The notes under the pieces: generated by a model
Told to the model about the DNA's origin: nothing
What the model saw: the letters and a program-made list of their open reading frames with translations, nothing else
Database searches by the model: none
Shown here: piece after piece, positions 1 through 7,893 of the stretch
Numbering within the stretch: the first letter of the stretch is position 1
How the letters are laid out: every line of letters begins with the position of its first letter
Translations under genes and position numbers: made by a program
NCBI GenBank assembly: GCA_937924755.1
Contig: CALEVZ010000049.1
Span: 1 to 33,672 of the forward strand
DNA length: 33,672 nt
Origin: an uncultured bacterium
GTDB taxonomy: Bacteria > Acidobacteriota > Thermoanaerobaculia > Thermoanaerobaculales > Thermoanaerobaculaceae
Direction of reading: 5' to 3'

Positions 1-89
1 GGCGCTGCGCCCAGGCTGATCCGCCTCCCGCCGGCCGACCTGCCAGGCGAAGCTCGGCTTCCTCGGCGATGATCGCCGCCTCGCTCGAC

Positions 90-163
90 TCCGGCCGCAG
101 CCCGGCATACCGTCCATGAGGGCGGGCCGGAGGCCCGCGCACCCAGGAGCACGGGCACGGTTA
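90..163 (-). repeat. Dispersed repeat, copy 1
   Basis: Read on the minus strand, this stretch matches 25115-25192 (plus strand) over about 75 bases. Shared blocks include AACCGTG at the 5' side, GCGCGGGCCTCCG, CGCCCTCA, CGGTATGC and CGGCCGGA. The centre of this copy is a perfect 7-bp palindromic stem with a 3-nt loop (122-138). Both copies lie in gene-free DNA, as expected of an intergenic palindromic repeat family. The match was found by eye. Confidence 0.65.
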
Positions 164-340
164 TCGACATGGACACGGGCTCGGACGCTGGCTCCGGGTG
201 TTGGCATGGAGGCCGGCGAGAGGCAGGGGAGGTGGATCTTTTTAAAGCGGCGGGTGGGAGCTTGGTGAGCTACTTCCGATTCTGGTGCCTCGGGTGAAGT
301 CGGTGAGCAAGGGGCGCCGAGCGGGGTGGGAAAGGAAAAC

Positions 341-452
341 GGCGTCGAGGCTAGCGGGGCCCCGACGCCCAAGAAAAGGGAAGGAGGGGACGTGGGTCGG
401 GCGAGGCGTGGGTTCGCCTCGACCCACCGATCGCCTTCTAGTGAAAGCGATC
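341..452. other. Cluster of strong hairpins, possible structured RNA
   Basis: Three inverted repeats follow one another: GGCGTCG/CGACGCC (341-347 with 363-369), GTGGGTC/GACCCAC plus GAGGCG/CGCCTC (392-427), and GATCGC/GCGATC (429-434 with 447-452). The arm at 421-427 can also pair with GTGGGT at 408-413, so two mutually exclusive stems are possible. I do not recognise tmRNA, RNase P, SRP or 6S RNA motifs. Either strand could be the transcribed one. Confidence 0.35.
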
Positions 453-483
453 ACATGCGGCAAGGGTAGAGCTTGACGCGGCT

Positions 484-511
484 GTTGTCAAGGGGTTGGC
501 GCCCCGACAAC
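484..511 (-). terminator. Hairpin downstream of the EF-G-like gene
   Basis: GTTGTC (484-489) pairs with GACAAC (506-511), and four inner GGGG/CCCC pairs extend the stem. It begins about 20 bases past the stop codon of the EF-G-like gene on the minus strand. No T-run follows, so this would be a weak intrinsic terminator, an RNA 3'-end stabiliser or a Rho-assisted site. Confidence 0.35.
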
Positions 512-532
512 CGCTAAAAGAGGGGCAGCCCG

Positions 533-2635
533 CTAGTCCTCCTCTTCCTCTTCCACGCCGGCACCGCCGGCGGCCTGGATGATCTTCTCCTGGAGTTGGC
601 GAGGCACCTCGTCGTAGTGGGAGTGCTCCATGACGAAGTCACCGCGGCCGCTAGTGATGGCGCGCAGGGTCTGGGAGTAGGTGAGCATCTCCGCCAGTGG
701 CACCTGCGCCTTGACGGTGGTCTGCCCGTCGCCGGGCTCCATCCCCTGCACCCGCCCGCGCCGGGAGTTGAGGTCCCCCATGATGTCGCCGAGGAACTCG
801 TCCGGGGCGGTGATCTCGACCTGCATGATGGGTTCCAGGATGGTGGGAGCGGCCTGCTTGACCGCCTCGCGGAAGGCCTTGCGGCCGCAGATCTGGAACG
901 CCATGTCGGAGGAGTCGACGGGGTGCTCCTTGCCGTCTAAGAGAGTGACGCGGAAATCCACCACCGGGTGGCGGGACAACGGGCCCACCGCTGCCGCACT
1001 CTGGATGCCCTTGTCCACCGATGGGCGGTACCCCTGGGAGATGGAACCACCGTAGATCTTGTCGACGAACTCGTAGCCGGCACCGCGGGGGAGCGGCTCC
1101 AGACGCACCTTGGCCTCGGCGAACTGGCCGTGGCCGCCGGTCTGCTTCTTGTGCCGGGAGGTCAGCTCCACCGCCTTGGTGATGGTTTCCTGATAAGGCA
1201 CCTTGGGCGGCTGCAGGACGACGTCCACCTTAAAGCGGCGCTTCAGCCGGGCAACGGCGATCTCCACGTGCAGCTGGCCGGCGCCGCCCACGACCTGCTC
1301 CTTGGTCTGCGGGTCGCGGCCCACCTTCAAGGTGGGATCCTCGTCCTGGATCTTGGCCAAAGCGGCGGCGATCTTGTCCTCGTCGCCCTTGGCCTTGGGG
1401 GCGATGGCGAAGGAGATGGCTGCCTCGGGGATGGGGACGCTCTGGACAACCACCTGGCTGTCCCTGGCCGTGAGGGTGTCGCCGGTGCGGGTTTCCTTGA
1501 GCTTGGTCACGGCGCCGATGTCGCCGGTCACCAGCCGCTCCACCGGGGAAAGGTCTTTCCCCTGCATCAGCTGCAGACCACCCAGTCGCTCCTGGCAGTT
1601 GCGCTGGGGGTTGTAGTAGACGGTATCGGGAAGCAAGGTGCCGGTGAAGACGCGCAGCAGGGAAATGCGACCGGCGTAGGGGTCCGAGAAGGTCTTGAAC
1701 ACGTACGCCAGGGGGGTGGCGTCATTCTCCTGCGGTGCGAGGTTGACCGGCTGGCCGTCCGCCCCGACGGCCGGGAAGGTCGCCTCCAGGGGTGACGGCA
1801 CCAGGTCGACAATGGCGTCCAGAAGCGGCTGAATCGCCTGGTTCCTGCCGGCCGAGCAGAAGAACACCGGGAAAATGTGCCGGGTCTTGACGGCGGCGAT
1901 CAGACCGCGGCGGAGCTCGTCGCCGCTCAGGGTTCCCTCGGCGAAGAACTTCTCCAGCAGCGCCTCGTCCTGCTCTGCCACCATCTCGATGAGGGCGGTG
2001 CGGGCCGTTTCCACCTCGCTGGCGAGTTCGGCCGGGATGGGGATTTCGCTGCTGGTGCCGCTCTCGTCGCTGGCGAAGGAGTACGCCTTCTCGGTGACCA
2101 GATCGACGACCCCCGAAAACCCCTGCTCCTGCCCGATGGGCAGCTGGACGGGGACGACCGCGCGGCCGAACTTCTTTTCCAGTTGCTGCAAGGTGCGATG
2201 GCCCGAGGAGCGCTCCCGGTCCATCAGGTTGATGGCCAGGAGCACCGGCTTGTCCATGGTGGCGGCCACCTTCCACAACTTCTCGGTCTGCACCTCGGGG
2301 CCAGCGATGGCGGAAACCGTCAACAGGGCAGCCTCGGCGGCGCGAATCCCCTGCATCGCCTCAGTGGTGAAGATGGAGTACCCCGGCGTGTCGATGAGGT
2401 TGACCTTGTGGTCCCGGTGGATGGCATGGGCAACGGCGGTGGCAATGGTGATCTTGCGCTCGATGGACTCGTCGTCGAAGTCGGTGGTGGCGGTGCCCTT
2501 GTCCACCTTGCCCAGCTTGGGCACGGCCCGCGTATCGAAGAGCATCGCCGAAATCAGGCTGGTCTTGCCCGTCGACGAGTGACCGATCACCGCCACGTTA
2601 CGGATCTTGTTGCTGGAGAAGATCTTGGATGACAT
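533..2635 (-). CDS. Elongation factor G-like translational GTPase
   Basis: A 700-residue EF-G paralogue, full length for the family. It has an N-terminal GTPase domain, the EF-G insertion, domain II and the C-terminal domains III-V. P-loop GHSSTGKTS is at 18-26 and DTPG at 82-85. The P-loop starts GHS rather than AHID, as in the EF-G-like subfamily that accompanies true EF-G, so this is probably not the housekeeping copy. The base-recognition motif normally written NKMD reads NLMD (136-139; Leu codon CTG at 2225-2227), which should weaken guanine contacts. The switch I stretch reads ERKITI instead of RGITI. The protein ends in an acidic tail (EEEEED). The ATG has GGAGGG about 9 bases upstream. 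It follows purC but has its own likely promoter. The exact role (translocation, recycling or stress) cannot be read from the sequence. Confidence 0.9.
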   Translation of the reverse strand: MSSKIFSSNKIRNVAVIGHSSTGKTSLISAMLFDTRAVPKLGKVDKGTATTDFDDESIERKITIATAVAHAIHRDHKVNLIDTPGYSIFTTEAMQGIRAAEAALLTVSAIAGPEVQTEKLWKVAATMDKPVLLAINLMDRERSSGHRTLQQLEKKFGRAVVPVQLPIGQEQGFSGVVDLVTEKAYSFASDESGTSSEIPIPAELASEVETARTALIEMVAEQDEALLEKFFAEGTLSGDELRRGLIAAVKTRHIFPVFFCSAGRNQAIQPLLDAIVDLVPSPLEATFPAVGADGQPVNLAPQENDATPLAYVFKTFSDPYAGRISLLRVFTGTLLPDTVYYNPQRNCQERLGGLQLMQGKDLSPVERLVTGDIGAVTKLKETRTGDTLTARDSQVVVQSVPIPEAAISFAIAPKAKGDEDKIAAALAKIQDEDPTLKVGRDPQTKEQVVGGAGQLHVEIAVARLKRRFKVDVVLQPPKVPYQETITKAVELTSRHKKQTGGHGQFAEAKVRLEPLPRGAGYEFVDKIYGGSISQGYRPSVDKGIQSAAAVGPLSRHPVVDFRVTLLDGKEHPVDSSDMAFQICGRKAFREAVKQAAPTILEPIMQVEITAPDEFLGDIMGDLNSRRGRVQGMEPGDGQTTVKAQVPLAEMLTYSQTLRAITSGRGDFVMEHSHYDEVPRQLQEKIIQAAGGAGVEEEEED

Positions 2636-2652
2636 TCGCTGGCGCCCTCCGG

Positions 2653-2675
2653 TCGCCCAAAGTGGGCGAAGTATA
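2653..2675 (-). promoter_or_regulatory. Probable promoter -10 with adjacent palindrome, EF-G-like gene
   Basis: On the minus strand an extended -10, TGC-TATACT (hexamer 2670-2675), lies 34 bases before the ATG. Directly downstream is a 6-bp inverted repeat, TCGCCC/GGGCGA (2653-2669), spanning the expected start site; it could be an operator or a 5' RNA hairpin. No good -35 box is visible. Confidence 0.45.
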
Positions 2676-2689
2676 GCATCGCGGCGTCA

Positions 2690-2706
2690 CCCGCCGCGCC
2701 GGCGGG
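2690..2706 (-). other. Hairpin between purC and the EF-G-like gene
   Basis: CCCGCC and GGCGGG form a 6-bp stem with a 5-base loop, 15 bases past the purC stop. No T-run follows. It may mark the 3' end of the tol-pal-rpsT-purC transcript. Confidence 0.3.
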
Positions 2707-2721
2707 CTGCGGCCGCGTCGG

Positions 2722-3624
2722 TCAGAGGGTGAGGTCCCGCCCGGTGAGCCGGCGGAAGGCTTCCACGTAGCGCTCCAGGGTGCCGGTCACGACCTCGTCG
2801 GGTAAGGCGGGGGCGGGAGGCTCCTTGTTCCAGCCGGAGGACTCCAGCCAGTCGCGCACGAACTGCTTGTCGAAGGAGGGTGGGTTGGCACCCGGTCGAT
2901 AGGTGTCGGCCGGCCAGAAGCGGGAGGAATCGGGCGTGAGCGCCTCATCGGCCCACACCAACCTGCCGTCGTCATCGAGTCCGAACTCGAACTTGGTGTC
3001 GGCGATAATGATGCCGCGCTCCAGCGCGTAGGCGGCGGCGCGCCGGTAGAGGGCGAGGGAGCTCTGGCGCAGGCCCTCGGCGAGCTCTCCGCCCACCAGG
3101 GCCACCACCCGGTCGAAGGGGATGTTCTCGTCGTGACCCACTTCGGCCTTGGTGGAGGGGGTAAACAGCGGCTCGGGCAGGCGTTCGGCGAGGGCGAGGC
3201 CAGCGGGAATGGGGATGCCGCACACCGACCCGCGCTGCCGATACTCCTTCCATCCGGATCCCACCAGGTAGCCGCGCACCACGCACTCCACCGGCACGAT
3301 GCGCACCTCTTTGACCAGCGTGGCACGGCCAGCCAGCAAGGGTTGCTCGCGGTAGGGGGGTGGAAAACCCTCCAGCTCCGTGGCGAGGACGTGGTGGGGT
3401 GCGATCTCGCCCAGGTTCTCGAACCAGAAGTTGGAAAGCTGGTTCAAGATCACGCCCTTGCCAGGAATCCCCGGGGAGAGCACCACGTCGAAGGCGCTGA
3501 TTCGGTCGGTGGCGACCATCAGCAACAGCCCTGGGCCGGCCCGGTACACGTCCCGGACTTTGCCCCGCCTGAGCAGTTCGCCCACCGCCAACCCGTCCGC
3601 CGGGTACGGAACGGGGAGGGTCAT
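2722..3624 (-). CDS. purC: SAICAR synthetase (phosphoribosylaminoimidazole-succinocarboxamide synthase)
   Basis: This enzyme catalyses the ATP-dependent joining of aspartate to CAIR to give SAICAR in de novo purine synthesis, in the cytoplasm. At 300 residues it is the longer, single-domain form. Family motifs are present: GKVRDVY near residue 21, DRISAFD near 40, GIPGKGVILNQLS near 53, the CVVRGYLVGSGWKEY stretch near 113, and DTKFEFG near 209. Its ATG shares one base with the rpsT stop (TGATG at 3622-3626), so the two are probably translationally coupled. Pairing with a ribosomal protein gene fits growth-rate control but is not a common order. Confidence 0.97.
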   Translation of the reverse strand: MTLPVPYPADGLAVGELLRRGKVRDVYRAGPGLLLMVATDRISAFDVVLSPGIPGKGVILNQLSNFWFENLGEIAPHHVLATELEGFPPPYREQPLLAGRATLVKEVRIVPVECVVRGYLVGSGWKEYRQRGSVCGIPIPAGLALAERLPEPLFTPSTKAEVGHDENIPFDRVVALVGGELAEGLRQSSLALYRRAAAYALERGIIIADTKFEFGLDDDGRLVWADEALTPDSSRFWPADTYRPGANPPSFDKQFVRDWLESSGWNKEPPAPALPDEVVTGTLERYVEAFRRLTGRDLTL

Positions 3625-3905
3625 CAGGGCGCCGCGGAGCGCAGCAGGCTGGCGGCCTGCCCGGCCAGGCGGGACTTGGTCCGGCTGGCGGTGTTGGCGT
3701 GCAGTACGCCTTTGCGAGCGCCCACGTCGATGACCGACACGGTGCGGGGCAAAAGTTCCTTCACCCGCGCCACGTCACCCGCCGCGATGGCGGTGCGCAA
3801 CTGTTTGACGCTTTTGCGAACCCGGGTACGTACGGAGCGGTTGCGCAGCCGGCGCACCTCGTTCTGCCGCCGGCGCTTGAGCCCAGACTTGATCCTCTTT
3901 GCCAT
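3624..3905 (-). CDS. rpsT: 30S ribosomal protein S20
   Basis: A 93-residue, strongly basic protein that binds 16S rRNA early in small-subunit assembly. The N-terminus MAKRIKSGLKRRRQNEVRRLRNRSV is typical of S20, and the helix ending near SRTKSRLA matches the family C-terminus. GGGAG lies 6-7 bases before the ATG. The stop overlaps the purC start by one base. It sits 76 bases downstream of cpoB in the same direction, so it may be read through from the tol-pal genes as well as from a promoter in that gap that I cannot define. Confidence 0.95.
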   Translation of the reverse strand: MAKRIKSGLKRRRQNEVRRLRNRSVRTRVRKSVKQLRTAIAAGDVARVKELLPRTVSVIDVGARKGVLHANTASRTKSRLAGQAASLLRSAAP

Positions 3906-3981
3906 TCTGACTCCCTACCAGATTGCGAAAAATCCTCTGCCTCCCCGGCGTCTTCCTCGACTCTGAGAGAACCGGAGGCCT

Positions 3982-4767
3982 TTAGCGGACGTTGACCCCC
4001 AGTGCAGCCAGACGCTCCCGCGCCAGGGCGGCCTCCTTGCTGCCGGGGTGTTCGTACAGCACATACTGCAGGTTGATGACCGCCTGACTGCGGTCGCCCA
4101 TCTCGAGAAAGGCCAAGCCCTTTTTGAGCAATGCCGCGGCTGCCTTGTCGGAGGTCTTGTGGGTGTTGAGCAGCGTGGTGAAGGTGTCCACCGCGGCCTG
4201 GAAGTTGCGCTTGGCCAGGTGACATTCGCCGATCCAGTACAAGGCGTCGTCGGCCAGCTCCGTATCGGGGTAGCGGGCGTTGTACTCGCTGAACCCCTGA
4301 ATGGCCAGGTCGAAGTTGCCGCGCAGGTAATCCTCGTAGGCGGCGCGGTAAAGGGCCGCCGGCTCCGAGAGCACCCCGGCGGGGCCCGCCAGAGGCGCTC
4401 CTGCCCCGCCTCCAGAGGGTGGAGCTGCCGAAGAGGCGCTGACGCGCTCCCGGGCCGCCGCCAGCTCGAGGGTGAGGGACTCCAACCGCTGGTTGGTGGC
4501 GCCAAGGCTGGCCTGGAGCGTCTCCAGGGCGTCGCGCAGCCGGGCGATCTCCTGCTGGATGTCGGCGTTGGAGCGCAGCACCTGGGCGTTTTGCTCCGCC
4601 AGCCGGCGACTCATGATATCCAGGTCCTCCTTGCCGGAGGACTGCCGGCTCAGGTCGTCGACGCGCCGGCCGACGTCGGTGATCTCGCGGTGTAACAGCG
4701 AGATGTCGTCGGTGGAAACGCATCCGGTGAGCACCAGGGCGCAAAGCGGGACGATGAGGCGGTGCAT
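3982..4767 (-). CDS. cpoB: Tol-Pal system protein CpoB (YbgF), lipoprotein form
   Basis: CpoB coordinates outer-membrane constriction with peptidoglycan synthesis at division and works with TolA. The 261-residue product has a signal peptide ending in lipobox LTGC (Cys16), so it is probably a lipoprotein, whereas enterobacterial CpoB is soluble and periplasmic. Residues about 20-110 are a predicted coiled coil (trimerisation region), 110-135 a Gly/Ala/Pro linker, and 138-257 tetratricopeptide repeats, recognised by YRAAYEDYLRGNFDLAIQGF and two further copies. It lies 15 bases after pal, with GGAGGG overlapping the pal stop region, as in classical tol-pal clusters. Confidence 0.92.
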   Translation of the reverse strand: MHRLIVPLCALVLTGCVSTDDISLLHREITDVGRRVDDLSRQSSGKEDLDIMSRRLAEQNAQVLRSNADIQQEIARLRDALETLQASLGATNQRLESLTLELAAARERVSASSAAPPSGGGAGAPLAGPAGVLSEPAALYRAAYEDYLRGNFDLAIQGFSEYNARYPDTELADDALYWIGECHLAKRNFQAAVDTFTTLLNTHKTSDKAAAALLKKGLAFLEMGDRSQAVINLQYVLYEHPGSKEAALARERLAALGVNVR

Positions 4768-4782
4768 GCCCTTCCAACCCTC

Positions 4783-5376
4783 CTACCTGGCGATGATCAC
4801 GAAGTGGGCGCGGCGGTTCCACCGCCAGGCGCTCTCGTCGTGACCCAGCACGAACGGCCGCTCTTCCCCGTACGAGATGGTGTCGATACGATCGGCCGGT
4901 ACACCCAGGGAGACCAGGTACCCCTTGGCGGCGTTGGCGCGCCGCCAGCCCAGAGCCAGGTTGTACTCTGCGGTGTGGCGCTCGTCGCAGTGTCCCTCGA
5001 TGAGGATGCGCACGGAGGGGTGCTGGCGCAGCCAGGCGGCGTTGGCGGCGAGGATGTCGCGGGCCTCCGGGGTGAGGTCGGACTTGTCGGTGTCGAAAAA
5101 GACGTCCTTGAGGTAGCCGGCGCGGTTGAGCTCGGCCAGGTCGGTGGGCAGCTCGCCCATCCCGACGCTACCGCCCGGCAGCGGCGCGGCGGCGAGATCG
5201 GGTTCGGCGGCCACATCAACTGGAGGCTCGGCGCTGACTGGGGCAACTGCGGGCGGCGCCGTGCGGCTGACCTGCGGGGCCACCACCGGCTTGGGTTTGG
5301 AACACGCCGCGCTCATCGCCACTATGGCGACGGCGCAGGCGAGGATGGTCGCGTTCTTCAACAGGGTACGGGCCAT
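4783..5376 (-). CDS. pal: Peptidoglycan-associated lipoprotein Pal
   Basis: An outer-membrane lipoprotein that binds peptidoglycan diaminopimelate and is moved by the Tol motor to constricting septa. The 197-residue protein has a signal peptide with lipobox SAAC (Cys25), a Pro/Ala-rich linker (26-75) and an OmpA-like domain (about 85-197). The domain contains the peptidoglycan-binding stretch [20 protein letters not shown], typical of Pal rather than of general OmpA proteins. A strong Shine-Dalgarno, AAAGGAGGG, precedes the ATG. It lies between tolB and cpoB. Confidence 0.95.
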   Translation of the reverse strand: MARTLLKNATILACAVAIVAMSAACSKPKPVVAPQVSRTAPPAVAPVSAEPPVDVAAEPDLAAAPLPGGSVGMGELPTDLAELNRAGYLKDVFFDTDKSDLTPEARDILAANAAWLRQHPSVRILIEGHCDERHTAEYNLALGWRRANAAKGYLVSLGVPADRIDTISYGEERPFVLGHDESAWRWNRRAHFVIIAR

Positions 5377-5399
5377 GAAACCCTCCTTTCAAGCCGCTC

Positions 5400-5429
5400 A
5401 CTTTACACTATGTTCGACTGCGTCCACAA
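5400..5429 (-). promoter_or_regulatory. Possible internal promoter for pal
   Basis: In the 54-base tolB-pal gap, TTGTGG (5424-5429) and TAAAGT (5400-5405) are separated by 18 bases on the minus strand, about 24 bases before the pal ATG. It could give extra pal-cpoB transcript beyond the operon level. The match to the consensus is moderate. Confidence 0.35.
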
Positions 5430-5430
5430 G

Positions 5431-6720
5431 CTATTGCAACTGGGTCACCCAGGCGGGTGCGGTGTTGTTGCCTTCTCGCGTGAGCTGGCGCGGCTGGCCG
5501 GCGGCGTCGGTGATGAAGATCTGCTGTCTGCCGGTGCGGTTGGAGACGAAGGCCAGCATGGTGCCGTCGGGCGACCAGCAGGGCGACTCGTTGGAACCCG
5601 GCCCGGGGATCACCGTGCGGGTGCCGGTGCGCATGTCCAGCACGGCGATCTGGAAGCGCTCATCGACCTTGGTGGTGTAGGCCAGGCGCACGCCGTCGGG
5701 GGCCCACGCCGCCTCGTCGGCGAAGGTATCCGAGGTGAGCTGCCGCACGTTGGTGCCCTCGGCGTCCATGATGTGAATCTGCGGGCGCCCGGAGGCGGTG
5801 GAGGTGAAGGCAATCTGCCGCCCGTTGGGCGACCACGCCGGCTGGGTTTCGATGGCCCGGGAGGAGGTCAGGCGCACCGGCGTTCCGCCCTCAACGCTGA
5901 CCACGTAGATGTCGGTATTGCCCTCGGCTCCGGCGGCGAAGGCGACCTGTCGCCCATCGGGGGAGAACGACGGGGAAGAGTTGACCCCGGGGAGGGTGGA
6001 CAGCGGCTTGAGGTAGCCCTCGGTGGGGCGCAGGATGAACAGCTGGGGGTGGCCGCGCAGGAACGAGGTGAACGCTAGCCATTGGCCGTCCGGGGACCAG
6101 GCGGGACTCATGGCAATCGACCGGTAGGAGGTGAGTTGTTGCGCCTCACTGCCGTCCCAGCGCATCACCCAGACCTCCTTGGCGCCACTGCGGTCAGAGA
6201 TGAAGGCGATGCGGGAGAGAAACGGACCCGGGCGGCCGGTGAACAGCCGCACCAGCTCGTTGGCCAGGGTGTGGGCCATGGTGGCGGCCAGGTTGGTGGG
6301 CGCCTGCAGCCGGCGCGAGTAGGCGATTTCGCCGGAGGCCAGGTCCCACAGGCGCACCTCTGCCACCAGCTGGGCGCCGGCGGTGGCGATGGTGGCATCC
6401 AAAAGGAACTGGGCGCCCACCGACCGCCAGCGCTGCCGGGTGACGGCGGGCTTGGTCGGGTCCACCTCCACCAGGCGCTCGCGTTCGGGGTCGAGCAGGC
6501 GAATCACCGCCGTCTGCTGCAGATCGGCTCGCAGGGTATCGGTAAAGGTGGTCGCCGCCCGAGAGTCGGCAGCGGGCCGGGCAACCGGGGTGGGGAGGGC
6601 GATGACCACGCTGGTCAGGCCGGGGTTGGTGACCTGCAGGTAGACCTCCTCCTGGCTCCACGCCGCAGGGGGGAAGAGGAGTGAGGCGATGAGGGTCGCG
6701 AGCATGAGGGATGTCTTCAC
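5431..6720 (-). CDS. tolB: Tol-Pal system periplasmic protein TolB
   Basis: TolB is the periplasmic propeller that switches between Pal and TolA during outer-membrane constriction. The 429-residue protein has a cleavable signal peptide (to about residue 22, AWS), an N-terminal alpha/beta domain (25-165), and a beta-propeller with repeated PD40 blades: AWSPDGQWLAFTS, SFSPDGRQVAFAA, AWSPNGRQIAFTS, AWAPDGVRLAYTT and CWSPDGTMLAFVS. The start is GTG at 6718-6720, which overlaps the upstream tonB-like stop by 4 bases (GTGA), indicating translational coupling. Confidence 0.94.
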   Translation of the reverse strand: MKTSLMLATLIASLLFPPAAWSQEEVYLQVTNPGLTSVVIALPTPVARPAADSRAATTFTDTLRADLQQTAVIRLLDPERERLVEVDPTKPAVTRQRWRSVGAQFLLDATIATAGAQLVAEVRLWDLASGEIAYSRRLQAPTNLAATMAHTLANELVRLFTGRPGPFLSRIAFISDRSGAKEVWVMRWDGSEAQQLTSYRSIAMSPAWSPDGQWLAFTSFLRGHPQLFILRPTEGYLKPLSTLPGVNSSPSFSPDGRQVAFAAGAEGNTDIYVVSVEGGTPVRLTSSRAIETQPAWSPNGRQIAFTSTASGRPQIHIMDAEGTNVRQLTSDTFADEAAWAPDGVRLAYTTKVDERFQIAVLDMRTGTRTVIPGPGSNESPCWSPDGTMLAFVSNRTGRQQIFITDAAGQPRQLTREGNNTAPAWVTQLQ

Positions 6721-7469
6721 TGTCCGAACTCCAAATGAACGGTCAGGGCAGCGCCGCCGAACCCCTGGGGCAGGGGAGGGAAGGGGGCGGCGGCAAAGAC
6801 GGCGCGCAGCGCCGCCCGGTCGAAGGCGGGAATTCCGCTCTCCTGGGAGATGCCGGCCTCCAACAGGCGGCCGCTGCGATCGATGCGCGCCCGCACTCGG
6901 CAGCGGGTGGTCTCCGGTGCCGGGGGGCGGAACCAGTTGCTCTCAATGAGTCCCAGTAGGCGCTGCAGGTAGTACTCGTACGGAAATGCCTCGTCGGTGC
7001 CGCCGCCGCGCCAGCCTCCCCCCAGAGAGAGGGCTCCGGAGGCTGAAGCCAGCGCCCCCGGCTGCGGGTCTGCCGAGGGTTCGGCGGGCGATGGGGCCGG
7101 CGCCGCTGCGGGCGGCGCCGCTAGTGGCGTTTCTGCCTGCCGGCGGGAGCCGCTGGCGACGGCCCGCCGTGGGGATGGAGGCGCGGCTGGGCGGGCGGCC
7201 GGAGCCGGCGCCGGACGGGGGCCCGCAGCGGCGGCGGGAGGCGCCTGGGGTGGCCCGGTCGCCGACGCGGCCGCCGGTGCGGGGGCCGGGAGGGCGGCCA
7301 GGCGCACCTGCACGCTCGGAAGGGTGGTGGGTCGGCGGGGTGCGGCGCTGGCCAGCACCAGGGCCACCCCGGCGGCGCCGTGCAGTGCCAGGGAGAGGGC
7401 GAATGCCAGGCGCCAGGGCCACCCCTGGGCGGCGCGCGCCTCCAGCTCCCGGGTCACCGGGTCGATCAA
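6717..7469 (-). CDS. TonB/TolA-like energy-transducing protein
   Basis: This protein occupies the tolA position between tolR and tolB. The 250-residue product has an N-terminal membrane anchor (about 19-42), a Pro/Ala-rich periplasmic spacer (about 50-145) and a C-terminal TonB-family domain (about 160-250) with the pattern RVRARIDRSGRLLEAGISQESG and FDRAALRAV. Its role is to pass proton-motive force from TolQ/TolR to TolB/Pal. Because the C-terminus is TonB-like, it might also serve TonB-dependent receptors such as the one at 28999-30999; that is inference. The start is TTG at 7467-7469 overlapping the tolR stop; GTG at 7457 is an alternative. Confidence 0.85.
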   Translation of the reverse strand: MIDPVTRELEARAAQGWPWRLAFALSLALHGAAGVALVLASAAPRRPTTLPSVQVRLAALPAPAPAAASATGPPQAPPAAAAGPRPAPAPAARPAAPPSPRRAVASGSRRQAETPLAAPPAAAPAPSPAEPSADPQPGALASASGALSLGGGWRGGGTDEAFPYEYYLQRLLGLIESNWFRPPAPETTRCRVRARIDRSGRLLEAGISQESGIPAFDRAALRAVFAAAPFPPLPQGFGGAALTVHLEFGQ

Positions 7470-7882
7470 CGGCCCTCCTCCGGGGGAACGGTGACCATGC
7501 CGATCTCTTCCACCCCCACCCGGTTGAGGGCGGCCAGCACCTGGACCACAAAGCCGTAGGGCAGTTCCTTGTCCGCCTTGAGGTAGACGGGGCGCGCGCC
7601 ACCGGCCAGCAGCCGTCCCAGGCGCTCGGGAAGCAAGGTGGGATGGACCGGCTGATCGTCGATCACCACCAGGCGGTCCCGGGTGAGGGTGAGGACGATG
7701 GGTTCCCTGTCCTTCTGGGGGATCGGGCTGGCCGCCTCCCTTGGCAGCTCCACGTTGAGCCCCTGCACCAACATGGGGGCGGTGATGATGAAGATGATGA
7801 GGAGGACGAGCATCACGTCCACCAGGGGGGCGATGTTGATCTCGGCGATGTTGTCGGGCTCGGAGTTGCCGCGAAAGGCCAT
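7466..7882 (-). CDS. tolR: TolR/ExbD-family biopolymer transport protein
   Basis: The product is 138 residues with one transmembrane helix (about 19-38, DVMLVLLIIFIITAPMLV) and a periplasmic domain. The proton-pathway aspartate sits at the start of the helix in PLVDVM (Asp22). With TolQ it forms the inner-membrane motor of the Tol system. The ATG at 7880-7882 follows AGGGGGGAAAG. A longer frame continues upstream through tolQ but lacks family character. The stop overlaps the TTG of the next gene. ExbD and TolR cannot be separated from sequence alone; the neighbours favour TolR. Confidence 0.93.
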   Translation of the reverse strand: MAFRGNSEPDNIAEINIAPLVDVMLVLLIIFIITAPMLVQGLNVELPREAASPIPQKDREPIVLTLTRDRLVVIDDQPVHPTLLPERLGRLLAGGARPVYLKADKELPYGFVVQVLAALNRVGVEEIGMVTVPPEEGR

Positions 7883-7893
7883 CGCTTTCCCCC

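Larger units (their letters stand above)
1..532. other. Intergenic region without a convincing gene
   Basis: I find no gene I can support here. Short overlapping frames on both strands (about 242-476) match nothing I recognise and lie in hairpin-rich sequence. A minus-strand frame leaving the window at base 1 reads plausibly for about 30 residues (AEEAELRLAGR and similar) and could be the end or edge of a gene outside the window, but it has no clear start. What the stretch does hold is one copy of a dispersed repeat (90-163), a run of strong hairpins (341-452), and an inverted repeat just downstream of the EF-G-like gene (484-511). Confidence 0.6.

Noticed and set aside
1-145. A partial minus-strand gene leaving the window edge
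   Set aside because: About 30 residues look protein-like, but there is no start with a ribosome binding site and part of the frame runs through the repeat. Not enough sequence to call.
392-427. tRNA- or tmRNA-like T-arm (GTGGGTTCG...CCCAC)
   Set aside because: The loop is too long and no acceptor stem, anticodon arm or CCA can be found around it.
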